Origin: Leptobrachium leishanense
Taxonomy: Eukaryota; Chordata; Amphibia; Anura; Megophryidae
DNA: 64,000 bases
Direction: 5' to 3'
Assembly (NCBI GenBank): GCA_009667805.1
Contig: CM019063.1
Location: forward strand, 87,881,877-87,945,876
The notes under the pieces were generated by a model. The model was not told the origin of the DNA and searched no databases. It saw only the letters and a program-made list of their open reading frames with translations. Every line of letters begins with the position of its first letter. Position 1 is the first letter of the stretch. Below are positions 47,355 through 59,120 of this stretch, one piece after another. The position numbers were made by a program, and so were the translations under genes.

Positions 47355-48356
47355 AAGCACACCTCATAATGCAAGGCGGAAAACACAGCAGATGACAGTG
47401 GATGACACGGTTTAATTTTACCATGACTGGTCCCCGTATACCAGGGGTCAGTAACCTTGGTGCCCCAAATGTTTTGGAGCATGATGCTAATCTACTCCTT
47501 AGGTTGGCAGAGAATCATGGGAAATGCAGTTCAAAAACATTTAGAGGGCCAAGGTTGTTGGCCCGTGCCGTAAACCTTTCCATTGTAAGGGTTCTCCCAC
47601 CAGTGATAGCAATTCTGCAGGATACCTTACCGGGATATCCATTTTCTTTAACCCTTTCACTAGTAAAATAGAGTTAACGTATAAATAGTTTTCTTAATCA
47701 GTCTAATCCTTATGTGCATTTACAGACCCACCAATTGGCAATGATGTAACAAATGGCCTGAGAAGTTTCACACTGAATATTTCTCTTTAATAAGAAATGC
47801 CATTGTTTATATTTACAGAATCCAATTTATCACCACTCTGCTGAAGACATTACAGATTGTTTGAGTGGCTCCAACGTATGAAAAGAATGGCAGGAAAACA
47901 TGTATAATTGATTCTACCATGCTACTGCCTTTGCAAACGAAGCCATAATTCAATTAGTTTATAGACTTGCCAACTCCCACCTGTCACAAGAACGCGTTTC
48001 TATGCTTGATGTATCTTTATCACATTGAATTAAATTATTTGTTTTCCACAAGAATGTTTCCTTTGTAACAACATCCAAAATAAGCAAATACAAGTAACAT
48101 GTTTTTCGTGTTCTAAGAATGGTTGGATGTTTCTATACTCCAGGTTTCTTAAAGTAATGATGTTCATTATTGTGGCCATACAATCTAACAAATACACATT
48201 TAATAACTGTTTAAGAAAAGCAAGTAAAAAATTATCCAGTAAACTGCAGTTGTGTGGATGAAAAAATACCTTGTTCACCTCAGAGGTCAGAGGAGAATGG
48301 GCAGACTGGTTCGAGAAGATAGAAAGGCAACAGTAACTCAAATATCCACTCGTTAC
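47355..48356. other. No gene; one piggyBac-like end
   Basis: 'TTAACCCTTTCACTAGTAAA' at about 47649 looks like a lone piggyBac-type terminus. The remainder is unrecognised. Confidence 0.4.
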
Positions 48357-48649
48357 TAGGGATGAGCTGTTCGGTTCGATGTGTTCGGAGTTCGATTCGG
48401 ACATCGCCAGTTCGTATGTTCGCGAACTTCGAACATTTCCGCGTGTTCGCAGCATGTTCGCCCACAATGCACCACAATGGACCACAATGCACTTTTCCAC
48501 TGGCCTGAAGCTTGTAATTGGCTACAGCCTGCACCTGACCACAGTTTAGGTGCAAGACAGGTGCAAGACTATGCCAATCACGGCTCAGAGTCCAGATTGG
48601 GCAAATTTTGCCCAATCATAGGCTCACAGAGCTAAGTCCCGCAGCACAC

Positions 48650-48657
48650 TATATAAG
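48650..48657 (+). promoter_or_regulatory. TATA-like box of the hAT element
   Basis: TATATAAGG lies about 290 bp inside the left end and 1.46 kb before the transposase start. If used, the tandem array 48715-50000 would be transcribed as 5' leader. Based on sequence only. Confidence 0.4.
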
Positions 48658-48714
48658 GTGTCCCTTGCAGCCCCAGCACGTGTTTTTTGAGAGGAGATTG
48701 TTGTGTTAGTGTGT

Positions 48715-49990
48715 GTTCTCACTGCCAGTCTGCCAGCAGCTATGGGGGGGTGTCTCATTTCTACAAAATATCTGGGAATTGTTGTAATCTTTGTGTTTTC
48801 ACTGCCACCAACTATTTTGGGGGTCTCATTTCTACAAAATATCTGGGAATTGTTCTAATCTTTGTGTTCTCACTGCCACCAACTATTTTGGGGGGTCAGT
48901 CATTTATGCAAAATATCTGGGAATTGTTGTAATCTTTGTGTTCTCACTGCCACCAATTATTTAGGGGGTCAGTCATTTATACAAAATATCTGGGAATTGT
49001 TGTAATCTTTGTGTTCTCACTGCCACCAACTATTTTGGGGTCTCATTTATACAAAATATCTGGGAATTGTTCTAATCTTTGTGTTCTCATTGCCACCAAC
49101 TATTTTGGGGATCAGTCATGTATACAAAATATCTGGGAATTGTTGTAATCTTTGTGTTTTCACTGCCACCAACTATTTTGGTGGTCTCATTTCTACAAAA
49201 TATCTGGGAATTGTTCTAATCTTTGTGTTCTCACTGCCACCAGCAATTGTGGGGGTCTCATTTCTACAAAATATCTGGGAATTGTTCTAATCTTTGTGTT
49301 CTCACTGCCACCAACTATTTTGGGGGTAAGTCATTTATACAAAATATCTGGGAATTGTTGTAATCTTTGTGTTCTCACTGCCACCAGCAATTGTGGGGGT
49401 CTCATTTCTACAAAATATCTGGGAATTGTTCTAATCTTTGTGTTCTCACTGCCACCAACTATTTTGGGGTCAGTCATTTATACAAAATATCTGGGAATTG
49501 TTGTAATCTTTGTGTTCTCACTGAAACCAACTATTTTGGGGTCAGTCATTTATACAAAATATCTGGGAATTGTTGTAATCTTTGTGTTCTCACTGAAACC
49601 AACTATTTTGGGGGTCTCATTTTTACAAAATATCTGGGAATTGTTGTAATCTTTGTGTTCTCACTGCCACCCATCAGGCGGTCTCACTGACTTATAGGAG
49701 GTTTCTGGGAATTGTAATCTGTGTCTTCTCACTGCCAGCTATCAGGGGGTCCCACATACTTCTAGCAGATTTCTGCGAATTGTAATCTGTGTCTTGTCAC
49801 TGTTGCCAGTTATCAGGGGGTCCTATCAGGGGGTCTCACTGATTTATAGGTGGTTTCTGGGAATTGTAATTTGTGTCTTGTCACTGCCACCCATCAGGGG
49901 GTCTCACTGACTTATAGGAGGTTTCTGGGAATTGTAATCTGTGTCTTGTCACTGGCTGCCAGCTATCAGGGTGTCTCATTGAGTTATACC
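48715..49990 (+). repeat. Leader tandem array of the hAT element (~72 then ~66 bp units)
   Basis: The phrase 'aaaatatctgggaattgtt' followed by 'ctttgtgttctcactgccac' occurs 13 times at about 72-bp spacing up to 49670. A related shorter unit ('ggtttctgggaattgtaatc', 'gtgtcttgtcactgcc') then occurs about five times. Copy 1 keeps only the shorter unit (27680-27940, reversed). Open frames across the array encode the peptide NIWELL repeatedly and are not genes. Confidence 0.9.
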
Positions 49991-50112
49991 AGAGTTCTGG
50001 AAATCTTTAATCTTTATACCAGAGTTGAATCAGAGTTCTGCAGCATATCTCCAATTTTTATATCAGAGTTGAATCAGAGTTCTGTATATCTTTAATCTAT
50101 ATATCATTCGCC

Positions 50113-53100
50113 ATGTCAGAAAGACCAAAAAGGACAGGCAGACGCTCCCAGACACAGATAAGAGGGCAAGCAGCCTCTGTGTCAGGAAGCTGTGCCTCTG
50201 GTCATCGTGGACGTGGTGCATCCTCTGCAGGGACACGCTTGTCCTTTCTAACTGGTGCTGGCCGTCTTAAGCAGCAGCAACATACAGAGGATTTGGTGGA
50301 TTGGCTAACCAGGCCATCCTCCTCCTCCGAGTCCTCTGCCAGCCAGGGTTGTAGTGGTTTACAGTCCACCTCAGGTGCCAAAGCATCTAATGCAGCCTCC
50401 ATGTCCACAGCTACTCCTGCCGTAGCCTCATTATCACACACAGAGGAGTCAGCTGAATTGTTTCACTACAATGACAGTGACATGCTGCTTGAGGATGCGC
50501 AGCAACTACAGTGCTCTGATTCAATCTCTGAGGTTGAGGAAGGGAGTATAATCAACCTAGAGGAAGGGGGTGCCAGTGATGACCCACAAATAAATGGCAC
50601 TCATGTTGCCCCAGCAGCTGCAGCATACTGCCAACTTGGCTCCAGTGACGAGGAGATAGGGGGTGATGACAATGATGATAAGGTCACTGACTCCACCTGG
50701 ATGCCTGATCAAACAGAGGAGTCAAGTGAGGAGGAGGCACAACAAACACGAGGCACAACATCCTCTATGACCAACCGTAGCACTAGCCAGTCCAAGGCAT
50801 CAGATGTCAGAGCTGCTCAGGTGCAGAGCGCTGTTGTCTCAAAGCACACATCCAGGAACTCTGCTGTCTGGGAGTTCTTTAACAAATGTGCAGCAGTCTG
50901 CACCATTGCTATTTGTAATCTATGTCAGATGAGGATCAAGCGTGGGAAAGACATCCCACGCTTGGGTAGCACGTGCTTGAGGCGACATATGACCACCTTC
51001 TACGCATCCCATTGGTGCAAAACTTTGTGTAGGCCCTCCTCATCTGTCTCTACCCCCACTATATGTCCTGCCATGTCATTGACTCCAACCTCTACTGACA
51101 GGGATGATGCTACAGAATGGATGTACCAGGTCCTTCCTCACAATGTGACAGCATCCCAACAGCTGCAGATTTACGCAGTCAGATTACGTTGCCCCAGCTG
51201 CTGCAACGTAAGAAAAAATATAGTCCCAACCATCCCCAAGCACAGAGTCTAAATGCCAGCTTAGCAAAATTACTCGCATTACAGCTGCTGCCTTTCCAGC
51301 TGGTGGACTCTGCTTCCTTCTGCGAATTTACTGAATGTGCTGTACCACAGTGGCAGGTTCCAAAACGCCATTTCTTTTCACGGAAGGCCATTCCAGCACT
51401 ATACCAGCACGTGGAAGACAATGTTATGGAGTCATTGGGAAAGGCAGTCAGCAGCAAGGTGCATGTGACTTTAGACACATGGTCCAGCAAGCATGGACAG
51501 GGCCGTTACATTTCCTTCACGGCACACTGGGTAACTCTGATTGCAGCTGGGAGGGATCCAAGATGGGGCTCTGTGCTGGAGCTTGTTCATCCACCACGCC
51601 TCCAGAAAGCTGTTTGTATGAGGTCTGTCTGCTCCACCACCACCACCTCTTCCTCCTCCTTCTCTGTCTCTGGCGAAGTGGCAGTTAAACCGACGACTGC
51701 CAGGGTCTACGCTATGGCTCAAGCAAAAAGATGCCATACTGTGCTTGAGCTGGTTTGTTTAGGGGACAGGAGCCACACCGGGTCCAAAATTTTTTCAGCT
51801 CTGCAGGGGCAGGTGCAGAGATAGTTAACACCATGCCAGCTTGAGCTGGGAATGATCGTCTGCGATGATGGCAGCAACCTTCTCTCCGCCATACGCAAGG
51901 GTAAATTGACGCATGTACCATCCCTAGCACACGTCCTAAATCTGGTGGTACAGCGTTTCCTAACCAAGTACCCAGGGCTGCCAGAGCTTCTCATCCAGGC
52001 CAGAAAAGTCTGCAGCCACTTCAGACAGTCATTCCCAGCAAGCGTTCGCCTGGCAGAAATTCAAAGAGAGTTCCACCTTCCCACAAACCGTCTGATATGT
52101 GACATGCCCACCAGGTGGAACTTGACATTAGCAATGCTGCAGCATCTGCACAAGCAGCAGAGGGCCATCAACGAGTATCTGTGTGAGTATGGCACAAGGA
52201 CAGGTTTTAGGTCAACTTGGGTTTTTTTCCCCCGCAGTGGCTGATGATCAAGGATGCATGCATTGTACTGTCACCATTTGAGGAGGCAACGAGGATGGTG
52301 AGCAGGGACAGTGCATGCATCAGTGACACAATTCCTTTAGTGTTCCTGCTGGAGCACACTCTGCGGGGAATTATAGATGTGGCTCTAGAGGCAGAGCAGC
52401 GGGAGGAAGAGGAGGCCTTCCTTAGCTCTCAAGGCCCCAGTCTTTCTGCAGACAGCATTCCAGCGGGTCCTACTCAGATCAGACAGGAGGAGGATGAGGA
52501 GGAGGAGGACTATTTAAGTAGTGGGGGCATTGAAGGTGGGGATTCCTCAAGGGAGGGTTTTGTGTGCCCAGAAACAGAAGGGCTAGTGCGTGGCTGGGAG
52601 GAGGAAGTGCACGATACGGTCATCCTCATTGACCAGGAAGACTCGGAAGCTAATGCCACCTCCAACCTAGGCTGCATGGTCTCCCTAATGATGCAAAGCC
52701 TGCTAAAGGACCCCAGGATTCGTGCTATCAAGGAGAGGGATCATTACTGGTGGGCAACCCTTCTTGATCCACGATACAAGGGGAAAGTTGCAGAGCTCAT
52801 CCTGCCCGCACAGAGGGAGCACAGAATGAAAAAACTTGAGGACGCTCTAAAGCGACACTTGTGTAACACCTTTCCAGGCACTGGTAGATTACCAAGTGCT
52901 GACACACGTGCTTCTGAGGCTGCGGGTGATCAGAGGAATAGTGGTGAAGGCCAGGGCCGCTTGACTGATGCTTTTTTAATTTTTTTAGTCCTCGACGCCC
53001 AGGGACGTCAAATGTAGGCACCCATTGCCAGCGTCTTCACCATATGGTGCAGGACTACCTAGGGGCAAGGGCAGACCTGGATACCTTTACAGCAGATGAT

Positions 53101-53338
53101 CCACTGGCTTACTGGGTGTTGAGATTGGATCACTGGCCAGAACTAATATGCTATGCAGCTACTAGGTTGCCCTTCATCCAGCGTGCTTTCTGAAAGGACG
53201 TTCAGTGCCGCTGGAGGTTTTGTCACAGACAAAAGAGTGCGTCTGTCCACCGAATCTGTAGACCGGCTGACATTAATAAAAATGAATCAGTCCTGGATCA
53301 GCAGCTATCAATCCCCTGATGCTGACGTAACTGAATAG
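50113..53338 (+). pseudogene. hAT transposase of ZBED type, broken, copy 2
   Basis: The start MSERPKRTGR at 50113 matches the start of copy 1. In order it has a Ser/Glu-rich N-terminus, a BED zinc finger near 50860-50990 (CNLC, then HMTTFYASH, where copy 1 has HMTTCH, so the second histidine is altered), a catalytic segment with LDTWSSKHGQGRY near 51470-51500, a CDDGSN second-aspartate region near 51855, an acidic insert, and the hAT C-terminal motif LGCPSSSVLSERTFSAAGG near 53160-53220. Frameshifts lie near 51115, 52215, 52980 and 53150, and a TAG at 51822-51824. The family cuts and pastes DNA in the nucleus; this copy is inactive. Confidence 0.87.
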
Positions 53339-53389
53339 ATCGGGGATATCTTCTGCATTCCCAAAACCTCCACCACTGCACTCTTCCAA

Positions 53390-53680
53390 GGGGTTACGGT
53401 GTGAAGGCACTTGCTGCCACCAAAGGCAAAATATTTGGGTGCACTGACGCCTGTAACAGATTCATATCATTTTAATATTTGACCGCAGGGTCCAACCCTG
53501 CACTCTTCCACAATACCACAGAGGGCTTACTTACGGTGTGAAGGCACTTGCTGCCACCAAAGGCACAATATTTGGGTGCACTGCCACTGACGCCTATACC
53601 AGATTCACATCATTTTAATATTGGACCGCAGGGTCCAACCCTGCACTCTTCCACAATACCACAGAGGGGTTTCGGTGTGA
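53390..53680 (+). repeat. ~120-bp 3' repeats of the hAT element
   Basis: The block 'ggtgtgaaggcacttgctgc', 'accaaaggca', 'ccgcagggtccaaccctgca' and 'ctcttccacaataccacaga' is repeated two to three times. The reversed equivalent is at 22610-22965 in copy 1. Confidence 0.8.
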
Positions 53681-54268
53681 CGGCACTGTTGCCAACACTA
53701 AAGGCCCAATTTTAAAGCACCTATTGTTACTTTCATCCAATGGCTGCATAAGTTTCTCCATAATTTAGCCCAAAAATCACTAAACTTGTTCTGCGTGTCC
53801 TAAAATGTCTCCTCTTTTCATACAGGGTGCCGGCGCAAGCAGTTATTTATGAATAGATTAAAGGAAAACCATTTACCGTCATTGGAAATGTCATTTTTTT
53901 GTTTTTAAATGTTTCTATACATCCTACAAATCCGCCACTTCACAGACAGGTTATGGGGACCTCCTAGGCATGATATTTGAAGAAATTTTTCATTTTATTC
54001 TTAACCTTTATTTCATGGGAAACTCACTGTTCCTTTAAAAATGCTTGTTTTAAAGCTTTTGGTCTTTGTTTCCTGTCCCACAGGGCACTACCCGGACCCC
54101 CATACACCTTTCATGGCAAATATCTTGCATATATGCTCTCTAAAAATTGAACTTTCGAGTCCCATTGACTTGCATTGAGTTCGGTTCGTGTTCGAGTTCG
54201 AACTCGAACGTTCGAAATTGTTCGAGTTCGAATGCGAACCGAACACCGGGGTGTTCGGCTCATCACTA

Positions 54269-54302
54269 GTGCAAACGTTTGTGCAGAGAATGTAGTAGGG
54301 CC
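54269..54302. mobile_element. Terminal remnant of a family A MITE
   Basis: 'Gtgcaaacgtttgtgcagag' and 'aatgtagtagggccc' match the right end of family A. The other end is not found nearby. It directly abuts the hAT terminus. Confidence 0.65.
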
Positions 54303-54443
54303 CCAAGTTATTTATATGTCTTACTACACTATCTCTGTCTGTGTATAGTTAACTTAGAAACATAGAAACATAGAAAAATGTCGGCAGATAAGAACCTTTC
54401 GGCCCATCTAATCTGCCCAATTACATGGATACTTTACCTGGAT

Positions 54444-55990
54444 TTATCTTTTGTTTAGGATAGCCTTATGCCTATCCCATGCTTGCTTAAATTCAATCAC
54501 TGTTTTGGCCTCTACCATTTCAACTGGAAGGCTGTTCCATGTATCCACCACCCTCTCAGTAAAATAATGCTTCCTGACGTTACTTTCAAACCTTTGCCCC
54601 TCTAATCTAAGACTATGTCCTCTTGTTTTGCTACTTTGTTTCCGTTTAAATATACTCCCTTCCTCTACCTTGTGGATTCCCTTTACGTATTTAAATGTTT
54701 CTATCATATCTCCTCTGTTTCGTCTTTTTTCCAAGCTGTACATGTTAAGATCATTAAGCCTTTCCTGGTAACTTTTCTCCTTCAAGCCGTACACCATTTT
54801 AGTAGCCCTTCTCTGAACTCTCTCTAAGATGTCTATATCCTTCTGGAGATACGGTCTCCAGTACTGCACATAGTACTCCAAGTGAGGTCTCACCAGTGCT
54901 CTGTACCGTGGCATGAGCACTTCCCTTTTCTTACTGCTAATACCTCTCCCTACACAACCAAGCATTCTGCTAGCATTTCCTGCTGCTCTATTACATTGAC
55001 TACTTACCCTTAGACCCTCTGAAATAATAACCCCTAAATCCCTTTCTTCAGATGTTGAGGTTAGGACTGTATCAAATATTCTATATTCAGCCCTTGGGTT
55101 TTTACGTCCCAGGTGCATTATCTTGCACTTATCCACATTAAAACTCAATTGCCACAGCTCCGACCATTTTTTTAGTTTACCTAAATCATTTGTCATTTGG
55201 CTGATCCCTCCAGGAACGTCAACCCTGTTGCAAATCTTTGTGTCATCAGCAAAAAGACATACTTTTCCATTAATACCTTCTGCAATATCACTAATAAAAA
55301 TATTAAAGAGAATGGGTCCAAGTACTGACCCCTGAGGTACCCCACTGGTAACAAGACCTTGCACCGAATAAACTCCATTTACCACAACCCTCTGTTGCCT
55401 GTCACTCAGTCACTGCCTAATCCATTCAACAATATTGGAATCCAAGCTCAAAGATTGCAATTTATTGATAAGCCATCTATGCGGAACAGTATCAAAAGCC
55501 TTACTGAAATCTAAATAAGCAATGTCTACTGCACCACCTGTGTCTATTATTTTTGTTACCCAATCAAAAAAACCAATAAGATTAGTTTGGCATGATCTCC
55601 CTGAGGTAAACCCATGTTGTTTCTCATTCCTGTAATCGATGTGTTTTTAGATGTTCAACAATCCTTTCCTTTAACATTTTTTCCATTAATTTCCCCACTA
55701 CTGACGTAAGACTAACTGGCCTACAGTTCCCCGATTCCTCCCTACTACCCTTCTTGTAAATGGGTACAACATTTGCTAATTTCCAATCTTCTGGGACGAC
55801 TCCTGTTAGCAAGGATTGGTTAAATAAATCTGTTAACAGTTTTGCTATTACATCACTGAGCTCTTTTAATAATTTAGGGTGGATCCCATCAGGCCCCATT
55901 GACTTATTTGTCTTTACTTTAGACAGCTGCTGTAGAACCTCCTCCTCTGTAAACTGATATGTAAATGTCTCGTTAGTGTTTCCTCCTAAC
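54444..55990 (-). pseudogene. CR1 reverse transcriptase, copy 3, broken
   Basis: A stop-free segment (54444-55385) holds TSGVPQGSVLGP, the catalytic FADD box near 55248 and the C-terminal region to the WNSLP motif. Upstream a TGA near 55410 replaces a tryptophan codon, and a 1-bp insertion near 55635 (relative to copy 1) shifts the frame. The N-terminal block MGPDGIHPKLLKELSDVI to YRPVSLTS-like text is in the 55624-55899 frame. The enzyme would prime on nicked DNA; this copy cannot encode it in one piece. Confidence 0.83.
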
Positions 55991-56003
55991 TGAGGTCCCT
56001 TTC

Positions 56004-56956
56004 TGTCAGGATCGCCCCCTGGTGCCGCCTGGTACCCGCCGGACCCGACCTTGATGCTGTCCGTCCCATCATTCGGTGGGCCACAATCGGCCGCTGTGCT
56101 GGCCGCAACTCTATCCTCCGGTGCCTCATCCCCTAGGCAGCGGCCGGCGCGCGCATGCGCGCTATATCAGTGAGGACCCCGGCGAGGGATTAGGTGTCCT
56201 CGGCGCCGGGAGATGACGTCAGATGCCAGGTTACGGCGGGAATCGGTTTAAAAGAGGCTACAGAACTGTGAGTAAATGCCCAATTATTAAGTGTGATTCC
56301 TAGTACATGGACTGTGTATTATTGTCTCCAAGTCATACAGTGGCCGCACTCCAGCCTGCTGCAACATATCCAGCACCTCAATCCGCTTTGGCACTCCAGC
56401 CTTTACAGCCGTCTCACCGAACCTCAGACCTACAGCCTGCTGCAGCATATCCAGCACCTCAATCCGCTTTGGCACTCAAGTCTTTACAGCCGTCTTGCCA
56501 AGCCTCAGACCTCCAGCCTGCTGCAACATACCCAGCACCTCAATCCGCTTCGGCACTCAAGCCTTTCCAGTCTCCTTATCAACCTCAGGCCACCGACCTG
56601 CCGCAGTACTTCACAGCTCCTAGGCTACCCCTGCGAACAGTGTACAGCAGTATCCTACGTTCCCCCTGTGCCTTGATATACCTCTCGTCTACCGTGAGTA
56701 CTACGATCCCATACGGGCCTATTACTGCACTCCTGTGTTTTCATATACTAAGTACTACTTGTCATGTCAAGCCTCCAGTACCCCCGTGCCTATACCTCTA
56801 CACCTATCAACACCCGACGTCTCGGCCACTGCCACGAATAGGGTTGTACAGTTCCATCTCACCCTTCGTGTAGTGGCTCTTTTACGATCTGGTATACTCC
56901 GCCTCTTGGGTTCCCACCGTTCTGGTATCGCAGTTTCCCCGTGACAAACCGTGACA
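56004..56956 (+). mobile_element. Solo LTR, probably Ty3/Gypsy-type (953 bp)
   Basis: It begins TGTCAGG and ends CGTGACA, with TGTCA/TGACA inverted ends. An exact CTTTC duplication flanks it (55999-56003 and 56957-56961). The uninterrupted LINE copy 1 has a single 'ccctttccttcc' at this place. A TTTAAAAG box at 56247-56254 suggests plus orientation. An 81-bp unit is repeated three times from 56352 ('cagcctgctgcaacatat', 'ccagcacctcaatccgctt'). No internal genes remain, as expected after LTR-LTR recombination. The frame 56307-56873 lies inside the LTR and is a by-product of the repeat. Confidence 0.85.
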
Positions 56957-56961
56957 CTTTC

Positions 56962-57916
56962 CTTCCTTTTCTTCTGCAAAGACTGAACAAAAATATTCAT
57001 TGAGGCAGTCAGCGAGACTTTTATCCTCTTCTACATACCTTCCTTCCTTTGTTTTTAATCTAACTAATCCTTGTTTTACTTTTCTTTTCTCGTTTATGTA
57101 TCTAAAAAAATTTTTGGCCCCCTTTTTTACTGACTGAGCTATTTTCTCTTCTGCGTGTGCTTTGGAAGCTCTTATAAATTGCTTTGCCTCTTTCTGCCTA
57201 ATTTTATAGGTTTGCCTATCTTCTTCACTCTGAGTTTTTTTATAATTATTGAATGCTGTCTTTTTGTTCTTCACTATTTTGGCCACTTCTGCAGAGTACC
57301 ACAGTGGTTTCTTCCCTTTTTTGTTTTTGCTAACAAGCCTAATGCAATTGCCTGTGGCCTTCAATAATGCTTCCTTTAAATAATCCCATTTCTCCCGGAC
57401 TCCCTTTAAACTCTTCCAGTCTGATAATGACTCCTTCACACAAAATCTAATTTTAGAAAAATCTGTTTTTTTAAAGTCTAAAACTTTTGTTTTTGTGTGG
57501 TGCGGCTCCATCCCTGTTCTTATATTAAACCATACTGACTGGTGATCACTAGATCCCAAATTTTCACCTACAACAACGTCCGTTACCAAACCTCCATTTG
57601 TGAGTATTAAATCCAATATGGCCTCTTTACGGGTCGGCTCCTCAACTACTTGTGTTAGAGATAATCCCAGTAGGGAGCTTAGAATATTTGGACTCCTGGT
57701 GCACCCAGCTGTTTTGGTTTTCCAGTTCACATCAGGAAGATTAAAGTCCCCCATGATAATAACTTCCCCCTTCATTGCCATTTTGGCTATTTCCTCAAAC
57801 AGCAGATTATCTAGCTCTTCTACTTGTCCAGGGGGTCTATAGATCACACCTACACGAGCTACTGTATGATTGCCAAATGTTAGCGTAACCCAAACTTGCC
57901 TTCGCTCAGTAGACAC
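56962..57916 (-). pseudogene. CR1 ORF2: endonuclease C-terminal half and linker, copy 3
   Basis: On the minus strand the frame shows VGVIYRPPG, then GDFNLPDVNW (an AP-endonuclease motif) and LGSSDHQSVWF (the conserved SDH active-site motif). A lysine-rich linker follows (KKGAKNFFRYINEKRK), which is the point where copy 1 begins. The first codons of the endonuclease (the N and E motifs) are missing at about 57930, so it is 5'-truncated. The frame reads into the solo LTR at 56956, which supplies a false C-terminus. The endonuclease would nick the target DNA for priming. Confidence 0.87.
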
Positions 57917-57930
57917 TTGGTCACAAAATC

Positions 57931-58479
57931 ATTTTCTACTGAGTGGTATCTAGTATTCTATATCACCTCCCTGGCTGGGAGTGCTAGGTGTGTCAGTTCT
58001 AACTGCTATAAAATCGAGTATCGCAGAAAACTGTCCAAAAGGATCCAAACCACGCTGATCTGGGGTGAGTGCCATTGTGAACATCACACATTCTCTAGCA
58101 AGTCATTGTTTGAACACAGAGGCCCCATCTATGTCCCTTGTCAGAAGATATACCAATACGTTGTCCTTAATGGGCAATTTCAGCAATTTTCCACAACACA
58201 ATATCTGCATTCCATCCCCCTGAGGTTGGCCTGTTGGGACTCTGATTGTCTCCTTCTCTGCTAATCCATGAATTGTTGCATCTCCTGTCTTCCTGTTTTC
58301 TGCTCTTTTCTCCCACTCCCTGATGTCTCTCCTTCCCGTCACTTCTTTTTTTTTTGCCGTGTGTTTTGTTTGTACGGTGGTGTCTTAAGTTTATGAACAT
58401 ATGTTCTCCGCCATCATGTTTTAGCTAGGTATGGTGCTACACCTAGAATTGTGTTTTACATTTATTCATCATGTGAGAT
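57931..58479. other. No gene recognised
   Basis: No repeated family of the window was seen; small frames here show no motif. Confidence 0.35.
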
Positions 58480-58622
58480 GCCCCTTCTGAACCATTTTCA
58501 TAAAATGATAATAAAATCAGGATTATAAAAAAAAATAGCATTTAAATGTCATGAGCAAAAAAGGTCAAAATCAGCTCACCACACAGAGGGGGGGGGGGTA
58601 ACAGAGCATGGAAGTGGTTAGA
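58480..58622. repeat. Remnant of a piggyBac-MITE right arm
   Basis: 'Catgagcaaaaaaggtcaaa' and 'atcagctcaccacacagag' parallel 'catgatgagcaaaagcagta' and 'atgagctcagcacatag' in the element ending at 35121. The terminus is degraded around a (G)n run. Confidence 0.45.
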
Positions 58623-58964
58623 GAGCAATCTTATCTACAAACGCCTCAGAGATGTATTTAGTTTCCTTTTACAGACCTCTTACTGTAGGTGGATGTAACT
58701 AATTGTGCTTGTTTTATAGTCTTTATGGCAAACTTGTTTTTTGTTGTTTTTAAGTCTTTGGTTAGAAGCAACGCAAATCATAGAGAGAAAGGTTTGTGTT
58801 TTTCTGTGTTTGTTAATCATTAGATGTACATGGATTTGGAATTCCCCATTACACTTACTTTGCCAAATCCTCCTTTGCCCAGCACTGAGCAGCAGAGGTA
58901 GCCCTGCAGGCACAACATAACATCCTCAGAAATGGGAACAATGATATTCCCTCTGTGGGCACTT

Positions 58965-59120
58965 TTTTATTATACTTTATTTATATAGCACCACAGATTC
59001 TGCAGCGCTTTAAAATATCAGTGTACAATGGATTGATACATTAGAATACCACACATGGATGACATGGCCTGATTCAGAGGGAACCTGTTCCCATAGGAAT
59101 TTACAATCTATATGAGAAGT
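58965..59120 (-). repeat. SINE 3'-part, reversed
   Basis: 'Tttatatagcaccacagatt', 'ctgcagcgctttaaaatatc' and 'gggaacctgttcccatagg' are the reverse of the SINE tail and body seen at 1380-1510 and 61275-61400. Confidence 0.6.

Larger units (their letters stand above)
48357..54268 (+). mobile_element. ZBED/hAT transposon, copy 2, both ends present (5.9 kb)
   Basis: The left end is TAGGGATGAGC followed by GTTCGG-rich sequence, and the right end is CCGAACACC...GGCTCATCACTA. The order is: left terminal repeats, TATA-like box, long leader array, transposase remains, ~120-bp 3' repeats, right terminus. The flanking octamers ctcgttac and gtgcaaac do not match, so the expected hAT duplication is absent. 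The right flank is instead the very end of a family A MITE. Confidence 0.8.
54356..57930 (-). mobile_element. CR1-clade LINE, copy 3, split by a solo LTR
   Basis: The tail 'agaaacatagaaacatag' is at the left end (54356). The element runs right through reverse transcriptase and linker into the endonuclease domain, and stops near 57930 without the endonuclease N-terminus. The solo LTR at 56004-56956 interrupts the linker. The joined element sequence is continuous with copy 1 across the insertion point. Confidence 0.85.

Noticed and set aside
48687..49690. Several overlapping frames rich in 'NIWELL' and 'CVLTAT'
   Set aside because: They are translations of the hAT leader array in different frames and not separate genes.
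56307..56873. A 188-codon Pro/Leu-rich frame
   Set aside because: It lies wholly inside the solo LTR and its repeats follow the 81-bp triplication.
57896..58264. Frame with cysteine- and histidine-containing peptide resembling a zinc finger
   Set aside because: No regular CxxC/HxxxH spacing; it straddles the truncated LINE end and unrelated sequence.
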